Notes: generated from the sequence alone by a model not told the origin. A stretch of 6,453 bases of DNA from Bacilli bacterium (GCA_022793555.1 JAAWDB010000071.1:1-6453); one strand, 5' to 3'; counted from the first letter of the stretch, positions 1-5,583 are shown. A program made the numbers and translations.

Positions 1-74
1 ATTTTTCCTGCAGCTAAATCTAATGTTTTATTATCAAAAGCTTTTAAGTTAATACGTACTCTACTTTTTGACAT
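1..74 (-). CDS. rpsJ: Ribosomal protein S10, N-terminal fragment (cut by window edge)
   Basis: Reading leftward from an ATG at 74-72 gives MSKSRVRINLKAFDNKTLDL and then AAGK before the window ends. This matches the start of bacterial S10, in which a short basic lead is followed by a beta strand of the type (K/R)IRIRLKAYDHxxLDxSAxKI. S10 is a small-subunit protein of the 30S head, and its gene is normally first in the large S10-L3-L4-L23-L2 ribosomal protein operon; the rest would lie to the left. The start is fixed by a perfect AAGGAGG at 90-84, nine bases before this ATG. A second ATG at 81-79 is only two bases from the SD and is followed at once by TAA, so it cannot be the start. Only 24 full codons are visible, so the identity rests on a short but characteristic segment and on the leader and promoter architecture. 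Confidence 0.8.
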   Translation of the reverse strand, partial: MSKSRVRINLKAFDNKTLDLAAGK

Positions 75-90
75 GTTACATGTCCTCCTT
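70..90 (-). promoter_or_regulatory. rpsJ ribosome binding site with a 15-bp palindrome over the start codon
   Basis: The SD AAGGAGG (90-84) is perfect. From its last base to the second codon runs the exact inverted repeat GACATGT-A-ACATGTC (84-70 on the minus strand). In RNA it could fold as a 5-bp stem GACAU/AUGUC with a GUAAC loop. That would place the rpsJ AUG in the stem. Within it is a start-stop pair, AUG-UAA, at 81-76. The repeat is visible directly; any regulatory role is inference. Confidence 0.6.
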
Positions 91-201
91 TCGCCTATAT
101 CTAGTATAGACTAGCTCCGTTGCAAATTACCTGATACCCATAAAGTTTTTATCAACTCTTCCAAGTGTATCAGCAACCTTGCACATCTTCGCCGTCATAC
201 A
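75..201 (-). ncRNA. Structured 5' leader of rpsJ (candidate ribosomal-protein leader)
   Basis: From the predicted transcription start near 201 to the start codon there are about 125 untranslated bases, much more than an SD needs. The main element is a long-range stem: TGCAAG (183-178) pairs with TTTGCA (126-121) using one G-U pair, and CTGATAC (173-167) pairs perfectly with GTATCAG (137-131). A small internal loop separates the two helices. The roughly 29-base apical region can form a weak AGTT/AACT hairpin. A second small hairpin, CTAGT-CTAT-ACTAG (114-101), lies just before the SD. Ribosomal protein operons are often autoregulated through such leaders, and S10 operons of gamma-proteobacteria are controlled by L4. 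I do not recognise this as a named family, and no obvious T-tract terminator is present, so control would more likely act on translation. Confidence 0.5.
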
Positions 202-207
202 GAATCG

Positions 208-236
208 ATTATAGCAGTATATCCTATGAAAATCAA
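208..236 (-). promoter_or_regulatory. Vegetative (sigma-A type) promoter of rpsJ
   Basis: The -35 is TTGATT (236-231). A 17-bp spacer leads to the -10 TATAAT (213-208), preceded by TG-C, which makes an extended -10. This is a near-consensus housekeeping promoter, as expected for a ribosomal protein operon. Transcription should start near 201 and run leftward into the structured leader. Confidence 0.8.
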
Positions 237-305
237 GGAAAAATTTTGCATAAATCCTAATAAATCGACGAAATATTTTTTGTTTTTTTTGAACTTGCTT
301 TAAAA

Positions 306-334
306 TTGATTTTTTTTCATGACTTTGTTAAGAT
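306..334 (+). promoter_or_regulatory. Vegetative promoter of the 184-aa gene
   Basis: The -35 TTGATT (306-311), a 17-bp spacer and the -10 TAAGAT (329-334) with an upstream TG-T (extended -10) form a good sigma-A type promoter. Transcription would start near 341, leaving a leader of about 27 bases with the SD AAGGAAGG at 350-357. It is divergent from the rpsJ promoter. The roughly 70 AT-rich bases between the two -35 elements hold nothing else I can name. Confidence 0.65.
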
Positions 335-367
335 ATTTTTATATTTTATAAGGAAGGAACATACGAA

Positions 368-922
368 ATGATCTATTTTTATCATACCGAAAAGGGTTTG
401 CTACCCTTTGATTTGCAACAAAAAAATTCTTTGGTTTATCAAAATATTCAAGATTTAAGAAATTATGCTTTTCTTTATGTGTATCAAAATGGTGATATTG
501 ATGCAGTGATACGAACTAGTAATTTAAGAGAACATCATCAAGCACTAATGCCTTTATCTCAAAAAGATTCTTCCCCATTAAAGTCATTTGCGCCACTTTT
601 AATTGATGATATTACGCATTATGATTTTGATGAAGCAGTAACTTTGCAAGGTACATTACAAATCTATTATTCAATATCTGATTTGAGTGATCAAGATGCT
701 TTTGGTTTTATTAATGCACCAGCTACACTTAGTGATTTACAAAAACAATTTATTCGTGATCATCTTCCTTATTTTCAGGTATATCAAGAAATCTTAATTA
801 ATCAGATCGATGAAACAACGCATCATTTGAAGGAACTAAATTTTATGGGTGATGGTTCTTTTTTGAACATTTTAACGGATTTATCAGAGATTTCACCGGA
901 TATTCATAAAACTAGATCTTAA
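368..922 (+). CDS. Unrecognised 184-aa soluble protein
   Basis: I do not recognise this family. The gene is convincing: it has an extended -10 promoter, an SD AAGGAAGG ten bases before ATG, an uninterrupted frame, and a hairpin terminator right after TAA. The product has no signal peptide or membrane segment, no cysteine and no tryptophan, and is acidic overall. The N-terminal half (about 1-60) alternates short hydrophobic stretches with aromatic residues (MIYFYHTEKG, NYAFLYVYQNGD), suggesting a beta-rich domain. Residues 85-120 are also strand-like (TLQGTLQIYYSI). Residues 120-170 look helical and end in a short polar tail. It is transcribed alone and divergent from rpsJ, which gives no functional clue. 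It could be a lineage-specific housekeeping or regulatory protein, but nothing visible identifies a reaction or ligand. Confidence 0.8.
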   Translation: MIYFYHTEKGLLPFDLQQKNSLVYQNIQDLRNYAFLYVYQNGDIDAVIRTSNLREHHQALMPLSQKDSSPLKSFAPLLIDDITHYDFDEAVTLQGTLQIYYSISDLSDQDAFGFINAPATLSDLQKQFIRDHLPYFQVYQEILINQIDETTHHLKELNFMGDGSFLNILTDLSEISPDIHKTRS

Positions 923-937
923 TTTTTAACTCATTTT

Positions 938-986
938 AAAAGACTTATTTCAGGTTTTCTTATCTTTCCTTTTATAAGTCTTTTTT
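938..986 (+). terminator. Intrinsic terminator after the 184-aa gene
   Basis: AAAAGACTTAT (938-948) pairs perfectly over 11 bp with ATAAGTCTTTT (974-984) across a 25-base loop, and six T's run from 981 to 986. It starts 16 bases after the stop codon. On the opposite strand the stem is the same but the T-tract is shorter (TTTT), so it may also serve, less efficiently, as the end of the convergent minus-strand gene at 1006-1659. Confidence 0.8.
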
Positions 987-1005
987 AATTTTTTCTCAAA
1001 TTCTT

Positions 1006-1659
1006 TTAAATTGTTATTTGTAAAGTATTTATGATGGCATAATACTCATTTAATATGTTTTCTATATGTTCTTTATTTAAAGTAGTTTTATTTATCACTA
1101 AGTCTATTTTAAAACGAATATCACCAATTTGATAAAGATGACAATCATAGTAATGGGAACATGTTTCACCATGAATTCGGTATTTTAAATATCCTATTTC
1201 TTTTTTTTCGATAATCGCTCTCCCTGCATTTCTTGCCTCCACATATCGATCCATCTGTTCTTGAATTTCTGGATTACAAGCTACTTCTGGAATGCCAAAT
1301 TTTATCATAGTGGATTTTTGTAAATCTAAATTTGAATAATCAAATTCTTGGCCATTTATCGAGAATAAATAAACATTACAAATCTCTGCTACATCAAAAT
1401 CATTATCGGTAATATAAAAGCAAGTTGGATTAGTTTTTTGATAATTGAAATTTATTCCCCAAAATTCAAATGCTTTCTTTTCATGAGTTAAATGATTTGT
1501 CCAATTAATAGGCAGTGATGCAACTTGATACTCATTTTCTCTTTCACTATTTTCTTTTTGTTTATTTTCATCGGTTCTTTGGACTTTTGTTTTTTCAAAA
1601 TTGTTGGCTATTTCTTCTAAGCTATTTATTGTATTTCTTAATTTATTTAATAGATTCAT
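1006..1659 (-). CDS. Unrecognised 217-aa protein with a charged N-terminal helix
   Basis: I do not recognise this family. Residues 1-44 are highly charged and helical (LLNKLRNTINSLEEIANNFEK, then a lysine/glutamate-rich linker) and probably form a short coiled coil. Residues 50-217 look like a compact alpha/beta domain rich in aromatic residues, with five cysteines (80, 94, 128, 167, 173). It contains FWGINFNY, a YITDNDFDV segment, a basic helix near 135-153 and a strand-rich C terminus. There is no signal peptide or membrane segment. The ATG at 1659 is the only good start, but its SD is poor: only AAGAGAG about 11 bases upstream. The gene lies 48 bp after the methyltransferase and could be read from the same transcript or from a weak local promoter. 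It is more AT-rich than gpmI or ucpA, as accessory genes often are. Confidence 0.7.
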   Translation of the reverse strand: MNLLNKLRNTINSLEEIANNFEKTKVQRTDENKQKENSERENEYQVASLPINWTNHLTHEKKAFEFWGINFNYQKTNPTCFYITDNDFDVAEICNVYLFSINGQEFDYSNLDLQKSTMIKFGIPEVACNPEIQEQMDRYVEARNAGRAIIEKKEIGYLKYRIHGETCSHYYDCHLYQIGDIRFKIDLVINKTTLNKEHIENILNEYYAIINTLQITI

Positions 1660-1683
1660 TTGATCACTGCTCTCTTATTTTTC

Positions 1684-1689
1684 ATTATA
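1684..1689 (-). promoter_or_regulatory. Possible -10 element for the 217-aa gene
   Basis: A TATAAT lies 27 bases upstream of the start codon, in the gap after the methyltransferase stop codon. The base stretch 17 bp further upstream (TATAAA, 1712-1707) is a poor -35 and there is no TG extension. In DNA this AT-rich a lone TATAAT is weak evidence. Confidence 0.3.
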
Positions 1690-1707
1690 TAATACTTTTT
1701 TCTTTTT

Positions 1708-2634
1708 TTATATAGCGATTAATGTTATTTCTGTAGGATATGTTGGATAGCTATTATATCTTAAGTAGAATTTATAATCATCATGAACTTCATAAATCAT
1801 TTTCGCAATTTTCCACAAGTCTTCGTTATTATGATAAACGGATATTAATAATTTAGGATGATCCTTTTTTATATGTTCTAAACATCCTTTGATTGCTTTT
1901 TGCTCAAAACCTTCAATGTCAGCTTTAATAAGTGTAATTGGTTCTTTAATATCTTGATCTAATGTTGTAACCGTAACCGAACCATTTTCGGCTGTTTTTA
2001 AGGTGTTCGCTGATGAACTTTCTTCATTATCATTAACCGACATAGAAGTTAGTTCATCACCAATGCCTTTTAAGCGACATTCAATATTCGGGTAAGGCTT
2101 TAGATTCTCTTTTAAAACTTCAAACGTTTCTGGAGTAATTTCATAACAATAAATTTTCTTATAAGAATTTAGTCCATAATTATGAAGATAAGAAAGAATC
2201 GTATCACCTGTATAGGCTCCTAAATCGACAATCACTTCATTCTCATCGCATTTCACGATATCTAAGTCGAAATAGTCATCAAATAAAATTTCTCTTGTTT
2301 TCGATGAGGTATCGAAATCATATTGAAACCAGTTGCTTAAAATGGAATATAAGGTTTTTTTAGATCGATAATCGTTTAAATGTTCATACATCCAAACAAA
2401 GTCGTCGATATGATGAAATAAAGCGCTACTTTTTAATTCAATTTCTTCGTAATTATTTTTATCAATATCTAACAGTCCCCAATAACCAAATTGATTAAAG
2501 AAATTCATAAAACTTCTTTGCATTTCTTCGGGAACTTGGTCAAATGCCTGACGCATTTTATGATATATCTCTTTTTCACTCAATGACTTTATTTGGTTTA
2601 CCAAGTTATAAAATGTTGTATCAATTATATTCAA
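1708..2634 (-). CDS. FkbM-family SAM-dependent methyltransferase
   Basis: This is a cytoplasmic enzyme of the FkbM class, which usually methylates hydroxyl groups of sugars or secondary metabolites; the substrate cannot be read from the sequence. Numbered from the TTG start, the SAM-binding glycine loop DLGAYTGDT is at 137-145, the acidic strand end YCYEI at about 162-166, and the FkbM signature IKADIEGFE at 236-244. The family-typical SVYHNNEDLW follows near 265, and the protein ends in RYNSYPTYPTE. About 125 residues of helical, family-specific N-terminal region precede the fold. The frame extends to an ATG at 2682, but those 16 extra codons lie on the upstream terminator hairpin. TTG at 2634 follows GGGAG (2649-2645) by ten bases and I prefer it, giving 308 aa. 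No sugar-biosynthesis or glycosyltransferase genes lie nearby, so its context is that of a lone accessory gene, possibly co-transcribed with the 217-aa gene. Confidence 0.85.
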   Translation of the reverse strand: MNIIDTTFYNLVNQIKSLSEKEIYHKMRQAFDQVPEEMQRSFMNFFNQFGYWGLLDIDKNNYEEIELKSSALFHHIDDFVWMYEHLNDYRSKKTLYSILSNWFQYDFDTSSKTREILFDDYFDLDIVKCDENEVIVDLGAYTGDTILSYLHNYGLNSYKKIYCYEITPETFEVLKENLKPYPNIECRLKGIGDELTSMSVNDNEESSSANTLKTAENGSVTVTTLDQDIKEPITLIKADIEGFEQKAIKGCLEHIKKDHPKLLISVYHNNEDLWKIAKMIYEVHDDYKFYLRYNSYPTYPTEITLIAI

Positions 2635-2677
2635 AAAAATCACACTCCCATAAATTATATGGTTGGTGTGATTTTTT
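2634..2677 (-). terminator. Strong hairpin terminator after ucpA
   Basis: AAAAAATCACAC (2677-2666 on the minus strand) pairs over 12 bp with GTGTGATTTTTT (2645-2634). The interior holds a second 5-bp stem, CCATA/TATGG. It begins 16 bases after the ucpA stop codon and ends in a T-run. It is symmetrical, so it works in either direction. It overlaps the first possible codons and the GGGAG ribosome site of the methyltransferase gene. Confidence 0.85.
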
Positions 2678-2693
2678 ATCATTGAATATTTGG

Positions 2694-3482
2694 TTATACG
2701 CCAACTGATTTGGTTTCTGGTAGTGTGGAACCACCGTCAATTACGAAACCTTGACCTGTAATGTATGTGGATTCATCACTTGCCAAAAATAAAGCTAAAT
2801 GGCCTAGTTCTTCAATCGTTCCTAAACGTTTCATAGGAATACCTTCTGCTATCCCTTTCACAACGTTTTCTGGATTTTCAGCATCAGTATCTTTTGCAAT
2901 TTTCTCAACCATCGGAGTCATGATATATCCTGGCATAATCGCATTTACAGTAATATTGTTATCAACAACTTCCATAGCTAAACCTTTAGTGAAGCCGATT
3001 AGTGCTGCTTTAGTGGTTGCATAAGCCACTTCTCCCGTATCGGCGACCATTGGTCCTGTTACGCTTGATAAATTAACAATACGTCCATATTTTTGTTCTT
3101 CCATAAGAGGTAGAACTTCTTTTGTTACGTTCCATGTTCCTTTAATATTAATGTCAAAATGAAAATCTCTTACTTCATCTGACATACTTAGAAAAGGCAT
3201 TAGTTTGGCAACGCCAGCATTATTTACTAGAATATCTACTCGTCCTTTTTCTTTTTTGATTTCTTCTATAATTTCTTTTAATCTTTTTGAATCTCTAATA
3301 TCTACTTGATAGCCACTTATTTTTTCGTGGTCTTTTTTTAATTCTTCAATTGTTTGATTTAAGGTATCAGCATAATCTAGAATGATAACATCTGCTCCAT
3401 TTTGTAAGAAGACTTCAGTGATTCCTCGACCATTGCCCATGGCACCACCTGTTACAATTGCAACTTTATTTTCTAATCTCAT
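2694..3482 (-). CDS. ucpA: UcpA-like short-chain dehydrogenase/reductase
   Basis: A 262-aa classical SDR, the usual length. It has the cofactor loop TGGAMGNG (11-18), Asp36 after the second strand (which favours NAD(H) over NADP(H)), NNAG (87-90), and the catalytic set Asn112, Ser140, Tyr154 and Lys158 (YATTK). PGY follows at 184-186. It is close to E. coli UcpA as I remember it: both share the MSD..RDFH.DINIKG segment (about 100-115) and the C-terminal VIDGGSTLPET.SVG, which generic 3-oxoacyl-ACP reductases lack. UcpA is an oxidoreductase linked to furan aldehyde tolerance in E. coli; its natural substrate is unclear. The ATG is set by AAGGAGGA eight bases upstream. It is followed by a strong terminator, so it is transcribed alone, divergent from an XRE regulator that is its likeliest controller. 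Confidence 0.8.
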   Translation of the reverse strand: MRLENKVAIVTGGAMGNGRGITEVFLQNGADVIILDYADTLNQTIEELKKDHEKISGYQVDIRDSKRLKEIIEEIKKEKGRVDILVNNAGVAKLMPFLSMSDEVRDFHFDINIKGTWNVTKEVLPLMEEQKYGRIVNLSSVTGPMVADTGEVAYATTKAALIGFTKGLAMEVVDNNITVNAIMPGYIMTPMVEKIAKDTDAENPENVVKGIAEGIPMKRLGTIEELGHLALFLASDESTYITGQGFVIDGGSTLPETKSVGV

Positions 3483-3503
3483 TTGTTTATTCCTCCTTAT
3501 TTT

Positions 3504-3509
3504 ATTATA
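3504..3509 (-). promoter_or_regulatory. Candidate proximal -10 of ucpA
   Basis: A perfect TATAAT lies 21 bases upstream of the ucpA start codon, just before its SD. At 17 bp spacing the -35 position reads GTAGTA (3532-3527), which is poor, and there is no TG extension. If real, the promoter would need an activator or be weak. A second candidate lies further upstream at 3648-3677. Confidence 0.35.
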
Positions 3510-3647
3510 ACTAGTTTTAAGGCAATTACTACTTTATTTTTTCTTTCTTTGTAAACTTGTGAATCAAAAGCTCTTTTTATTTGTCTAAATTTTCTAAAAT
3601 AAAAATTAATTTCTAAATTCTAATCACTTTTTCGTAGTTATTCTCTT

Positions 3648-3677
3648 TTCATACGACGTATGAGTTAGATTTTTCAA
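3648..3677 (-). promoter_or_regulatory. Candidate distal promoter of ucpA, overlapped by the palindrome
   Basis: TTGAAA (3677-3672) and TATGAA (3653-3648) are separated by 18 bp on the minus strand. The -10 and part of the spacer fall inside the 15-bp palindrome at 3649-3663, the classic position for a repressor site. It would give a leader of about 160 bases before ucpA. Confidence 0.35.
3649..3663. promoter_or_regulatory. Perfect 15-bp palindrome, candidate operator between ucpA and the XRE gene
   Basis: TCATACG-A-CGTATGA is a perfect inverted repeat with 7-bp arms around one central base. It lies in the 276-bp region between two divergent genes, one of which encodes a DNA-binding protein. 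It is GC-richer than its surroundings, overlaps a possible minus-strand -10 (3653-3648), and touches the -35 position of a possible plus-strand promoter. I see no second copy in the region. Confidence 0.5.
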
Positions 3678-3684
3678 TTATAGG

Positions 3685-3690
3685 TATAAT
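3685..3690 (+). promoter_or_regulatory. Candidate -10 of the XRE regulator gene
   Basis: A TATAAT on the plus strand, 68 bases before the regulator's ATG. The -35 position at 17 bp spacing reads GAGTTA (3662-3667), a poor match that abuts the palindrome. An alternative pairing of TTGATA (3701-3706) with TTATGA (3725-3730) at 18 bp is about as plausible. Confidence 0.35.
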
Positions 3691-3758
3691 TTTGTTAATC
3701 TTGATAAATTTACATTCCGTGAACTTATGAGAAAATATATATATTGCGAGGGAAAATT

Positions 3759-4040
3759 ATGAATTTATATTTAGATAATAAGAAAAAAGATATTTTTAAA
3801 ATTGTTGGTGCTAATGTAAGATATTATCGTCAACTATATAACTTGAATCATCCAAAAGAAATGATTTCTCAAGCGAAGTTAGCAGAAATCATTGGTGTTT
3901 CTACTGGTTTAATTGGAGCAATTGAAGCAGAGAGATTGCAAGGTGTTAGTGTTCCCGTATTATGGAATATTAGCCAAGTTCTTGGGGTTCCTATCAATAA
4001 ATTTTTTGAAGAACAAAAAGAGCTTGTTTCTGTAAAATAA
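3759..4040 (+). CDS. Small XRE/Cro-family helix-turn-helix regulator
   Basis: A 93-aa single-domain DNA-binding protein of the XRE (HTH_3) class. The order is typical: a first helix with IVGANVRYYRQLYNL (about 15-29), then helix 2 SQAKLAEIIG (37-46) and the recognition helix STGLIGAIEAER (48-59), then the closing helices PVLWNISQVLGVPINKFFE (about 66-84). The residue pattern (Gln38, Leu41-Ala42, Gly46-Val47, Ile52, Glu56) fits the family well. There is no effector or multimerisation domain beyond the HTH fold, so it probably acts as a dimer. The frame can be extended to a TTG at 3744, but the ATG at 3759 follows GAGGG by six bases and gives a natural N terminus. It is divergent from ucpA with a palindrome between them, suggesting local control and autoregulation. 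Prophage genes are absent, which argues against a phage repressor. Confidence 0.85.
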   Translation: MNLYLDNKKKDIFKIVGANVRYYRQLYNLNHPKEMISQAKLAEIIGVSTGLIGAIEAERLQGVSVPVLWNISQVLGVPINKFFEEQKELVSVK

Positions 4041-4066
4041 AAAACGATCTTACTTTGATCGTTTTT
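4040..4066. terminator. Bidirectional terminator shared by the XRE gene and gpmI
   Basis: AAAAACGATC (4040-4049) pairs perfectly over 10 bp with GATCGTTTTT (4057-4066) around a 7-base loop. Both strands end in a T-rich run. The hairpin fills the 24-bp gap between the two convergent stop codons and overlaps the last base of one and two bases of the other. Confidence 0.9.
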
Positions 4067-5567
4067 ATTTTATTATTAGGCTTGGCGTATCTTTCATCTC
4101 TTTTGGTAGTGCGATATCCATATATTCTAGAATAGTAGGAGCCACCATTGTTAAATCTCCAGTTTCTTTTAATTTTACTTTTTCATCCGTTAGAATAAAT
4201 GGAACCAGAGCCGTTGTATGAGTTGTTACGGGTTCTCCTTTTTCATTTAACATGATATCTGCATTACCATGATCAGCAAGTAATACAATTTGGTAAAAAT
4301 TTTCTTCTGCTTTTTCAATTAGCTTACCAAGACATAAATCAACGGTCATAATTGCTTTAATCCCTGCCTCAATCACTCCTGTGTGTCCGACCATGTCTGG
4401 ATTGGCATAATTCACTAAAATAAAATCAATATCTTTTTCCATACAAGCGATTACTTTTTTGGTAACTTCCACCGCACTCATTTCTGGTTTCATATCATAG
4501 GTCGCCACTTGAGGAGAAGGAATTAAATATTTGTTTGCCCCCTCAATCGCACCATTATATTCACCATCAAAGAAGAATGTTACATGCGCATATTTTTCTG
4601 TCTCTGCAATACGAGCTTGGGTAAGACCTAATTTCGATAAATAAATGCCCAAAGGGTTTTCCACCATATTGTCCGATAAAAAATGGGTGGTCTTAATATT
4701 TTTATCAATTGCCACAAAGGTATATACATCAGGATGAATATCGTAGGAAATAAAATCTTCAAATTTCGGATCGGTAAAAGCACTTAGAATTTGGCGAGCT
4801 CGATCGGTACGATAATTCATCCATAATAGAATATCATTATCTTTTATAATTCCTCTTGGCGTTACTAAGATTGGCTCTAAAAATTCATCGGTGATTTTCC
4901 TAGTATATAGTGCTTCGATCGTATTTTGAATATTTACCGTAGAAAGTCCAATTCCTTTCGTAATTAAGTCATAGTATTTTTTGGTACGTTCCCATTTATG
5001 ATCGCGATCCATGGCATAGTATCTTCCACAAATCGTAGCAATGTGCCCAATTCCCGTAATGGAAATTTCATCTTCGATTTGTTTAATAAATTGATAAGAA
5101 ATATCGGTTTTTGTATCTCTTCCATCCGTTATAATATGAAAGAAAATTTCTTTCACACCATCAGCCACTAAACGTTTGTAAACATTGATAATTTGAGAAA
5201 TATCAGAATGAACTTTTCCATTACTGCAAAGCCCCATTATATGAACTCTTTTTCGTTCTTCGGTAATTTTATTAATCATTTCTAAATAGGTTTCATTAGT
5301 ACTCATATCTGTTTCAATGAATTCTTTCATTTGATCGATGGGCTGTTTGATTTTTCTTCCGGCTCCGATAGTTAAATGTCCTACCTCACTATTTCCAAAT
5401 TGACCGGGTTCTAAACCGACATATTGTTCTGAGGCATGAAGCAAAGAATGTGGATATTGTTTCCATAGACGATTAAAGTTTTCGGGATTTGCTAACTTTA
5501 TGGCATTTCCTTGTTCTTCTTCACGCATGCCAAATCCATCTAAGATAATTGTTAAGATTTTTTTCAT
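4065..5567 (-). CDS. gpmI: 2,3-bisphosphoglycerate-independent phosphoglycerate mutase
   Basis: It interconverts 3- and 2-phosphoglycerate in glycolysis and gluconeogenesis in the cytoplasm, using two Mn2+ ions and a phosphoserine intermediate. At 500 aa it is slightly shorter than the 511 aa of Bacillus. The alkaline-phosphatase-like metal sites are all visible: Asp10 (LDGFG), nucleophile Ser60 (FGNSEVGH), Asp391 and His395 (NPDMVGHTG), Asp432-His433 (ADHGN) and His450 (THTTALVPF). Substrate-site residues are also in place: His120, Arg150-Asp151 (TDGRDT), Arg182 and Arg188 (GRYYAMDRD), Arg253 and Arg256 (NYRTDRAR) and Lys325. The ATG at 5567 follows AGGTGAT, which matches the 3' part of the SD. 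It stands alone with its own promoter, instead of the common gapA-pgk-tpiA-gpmI-eno cluster, directly downstream of spo0A. Confidence 0.97.
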   Translation of the reverse strand: MKKILTIILDGFGMREEEQGNAIKLANPENFNRLWKQYPHSLLHASEQYVGLEPGQFGNSEVGHLTIGAGRKIKQPIDQMKEFIETDMSTNETYLEMINKITEERKRVHIMGLCSNGKVHSDISQIINVYKRLVADGVKEIFFHIITDGRDTKTDISYQFIKQIEDEISITGIGHIATICGRYYAMDRDHKWERTKKYYDLITKGIGLSTVNIQNTIEALYTRKITDEFLEPILVTPRGIIKDNDILLWMNYRTDRARQILSAFTDPKFEDFISYDIHPDVYTFVAIDKNIKTTHFLSDNMVENPLGIYLSKLGLTQARIAETEKYAHVTFFFDGEYNGAIEGANKYLIPSPQVATYDMKPEMSAVEVTKKVIACMEKDIDFILVNYANPDMVGHTGVIEAGIKAIMTVDLCLGKLIEKAEENFYQIVLLADHGNADIMLNEKGEPVTTHTTALVPFILTDEKVKLKETGDLTMVAPTILEYMDIALPKEMKDTPSLIIK

Positions 5568-5583
5568 GTCATCACCTGGTCCT

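Noticed and set aside
241..305. Spo0A-binding box near GTCGA/CGACG sequences between the divergent promoters
   Set aside because: Neither strand has TGTCGAA or a one-mismatch variant in a sensible position; the resemblance is only partial.
1515..1715. A 66-aa plus-strand open frame rich in phenylalanine and leucine
   Set aside because: It lies antisense to the 217-aa gene, has no SD or promoter, and its hydrophobic composition is what AT-rich antisense sequence gives.
2635..2682. ATG at 2682 as the start of the methyltransferase
   Set aside because: The codons coincide with the 12-bp ucpA terminator stem and its loop, no SD precedes the ATG, and family homology does not need them.
2761..3024. 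An 87-aa plus-strand open frame
   Set aside because: It is antisense to the well-supported ucpA coding sequence and shows no ribosome site or recognisable domain.
3562..3580. Small AAAAG-CT-CTTTT inverted repeat in the ucpA upstream region
   Set aside because: The arms are only 5 bp of mostly A/T with a two-base centre, expected by chance in this composition.
3744..3758. TTG-started extension of the XRE regulator by five residues
   Set aside because: No SD precedes the TTG, while the ATG at 3759 has GAGGG at good spacing. The extension codons are themselves the SD region.
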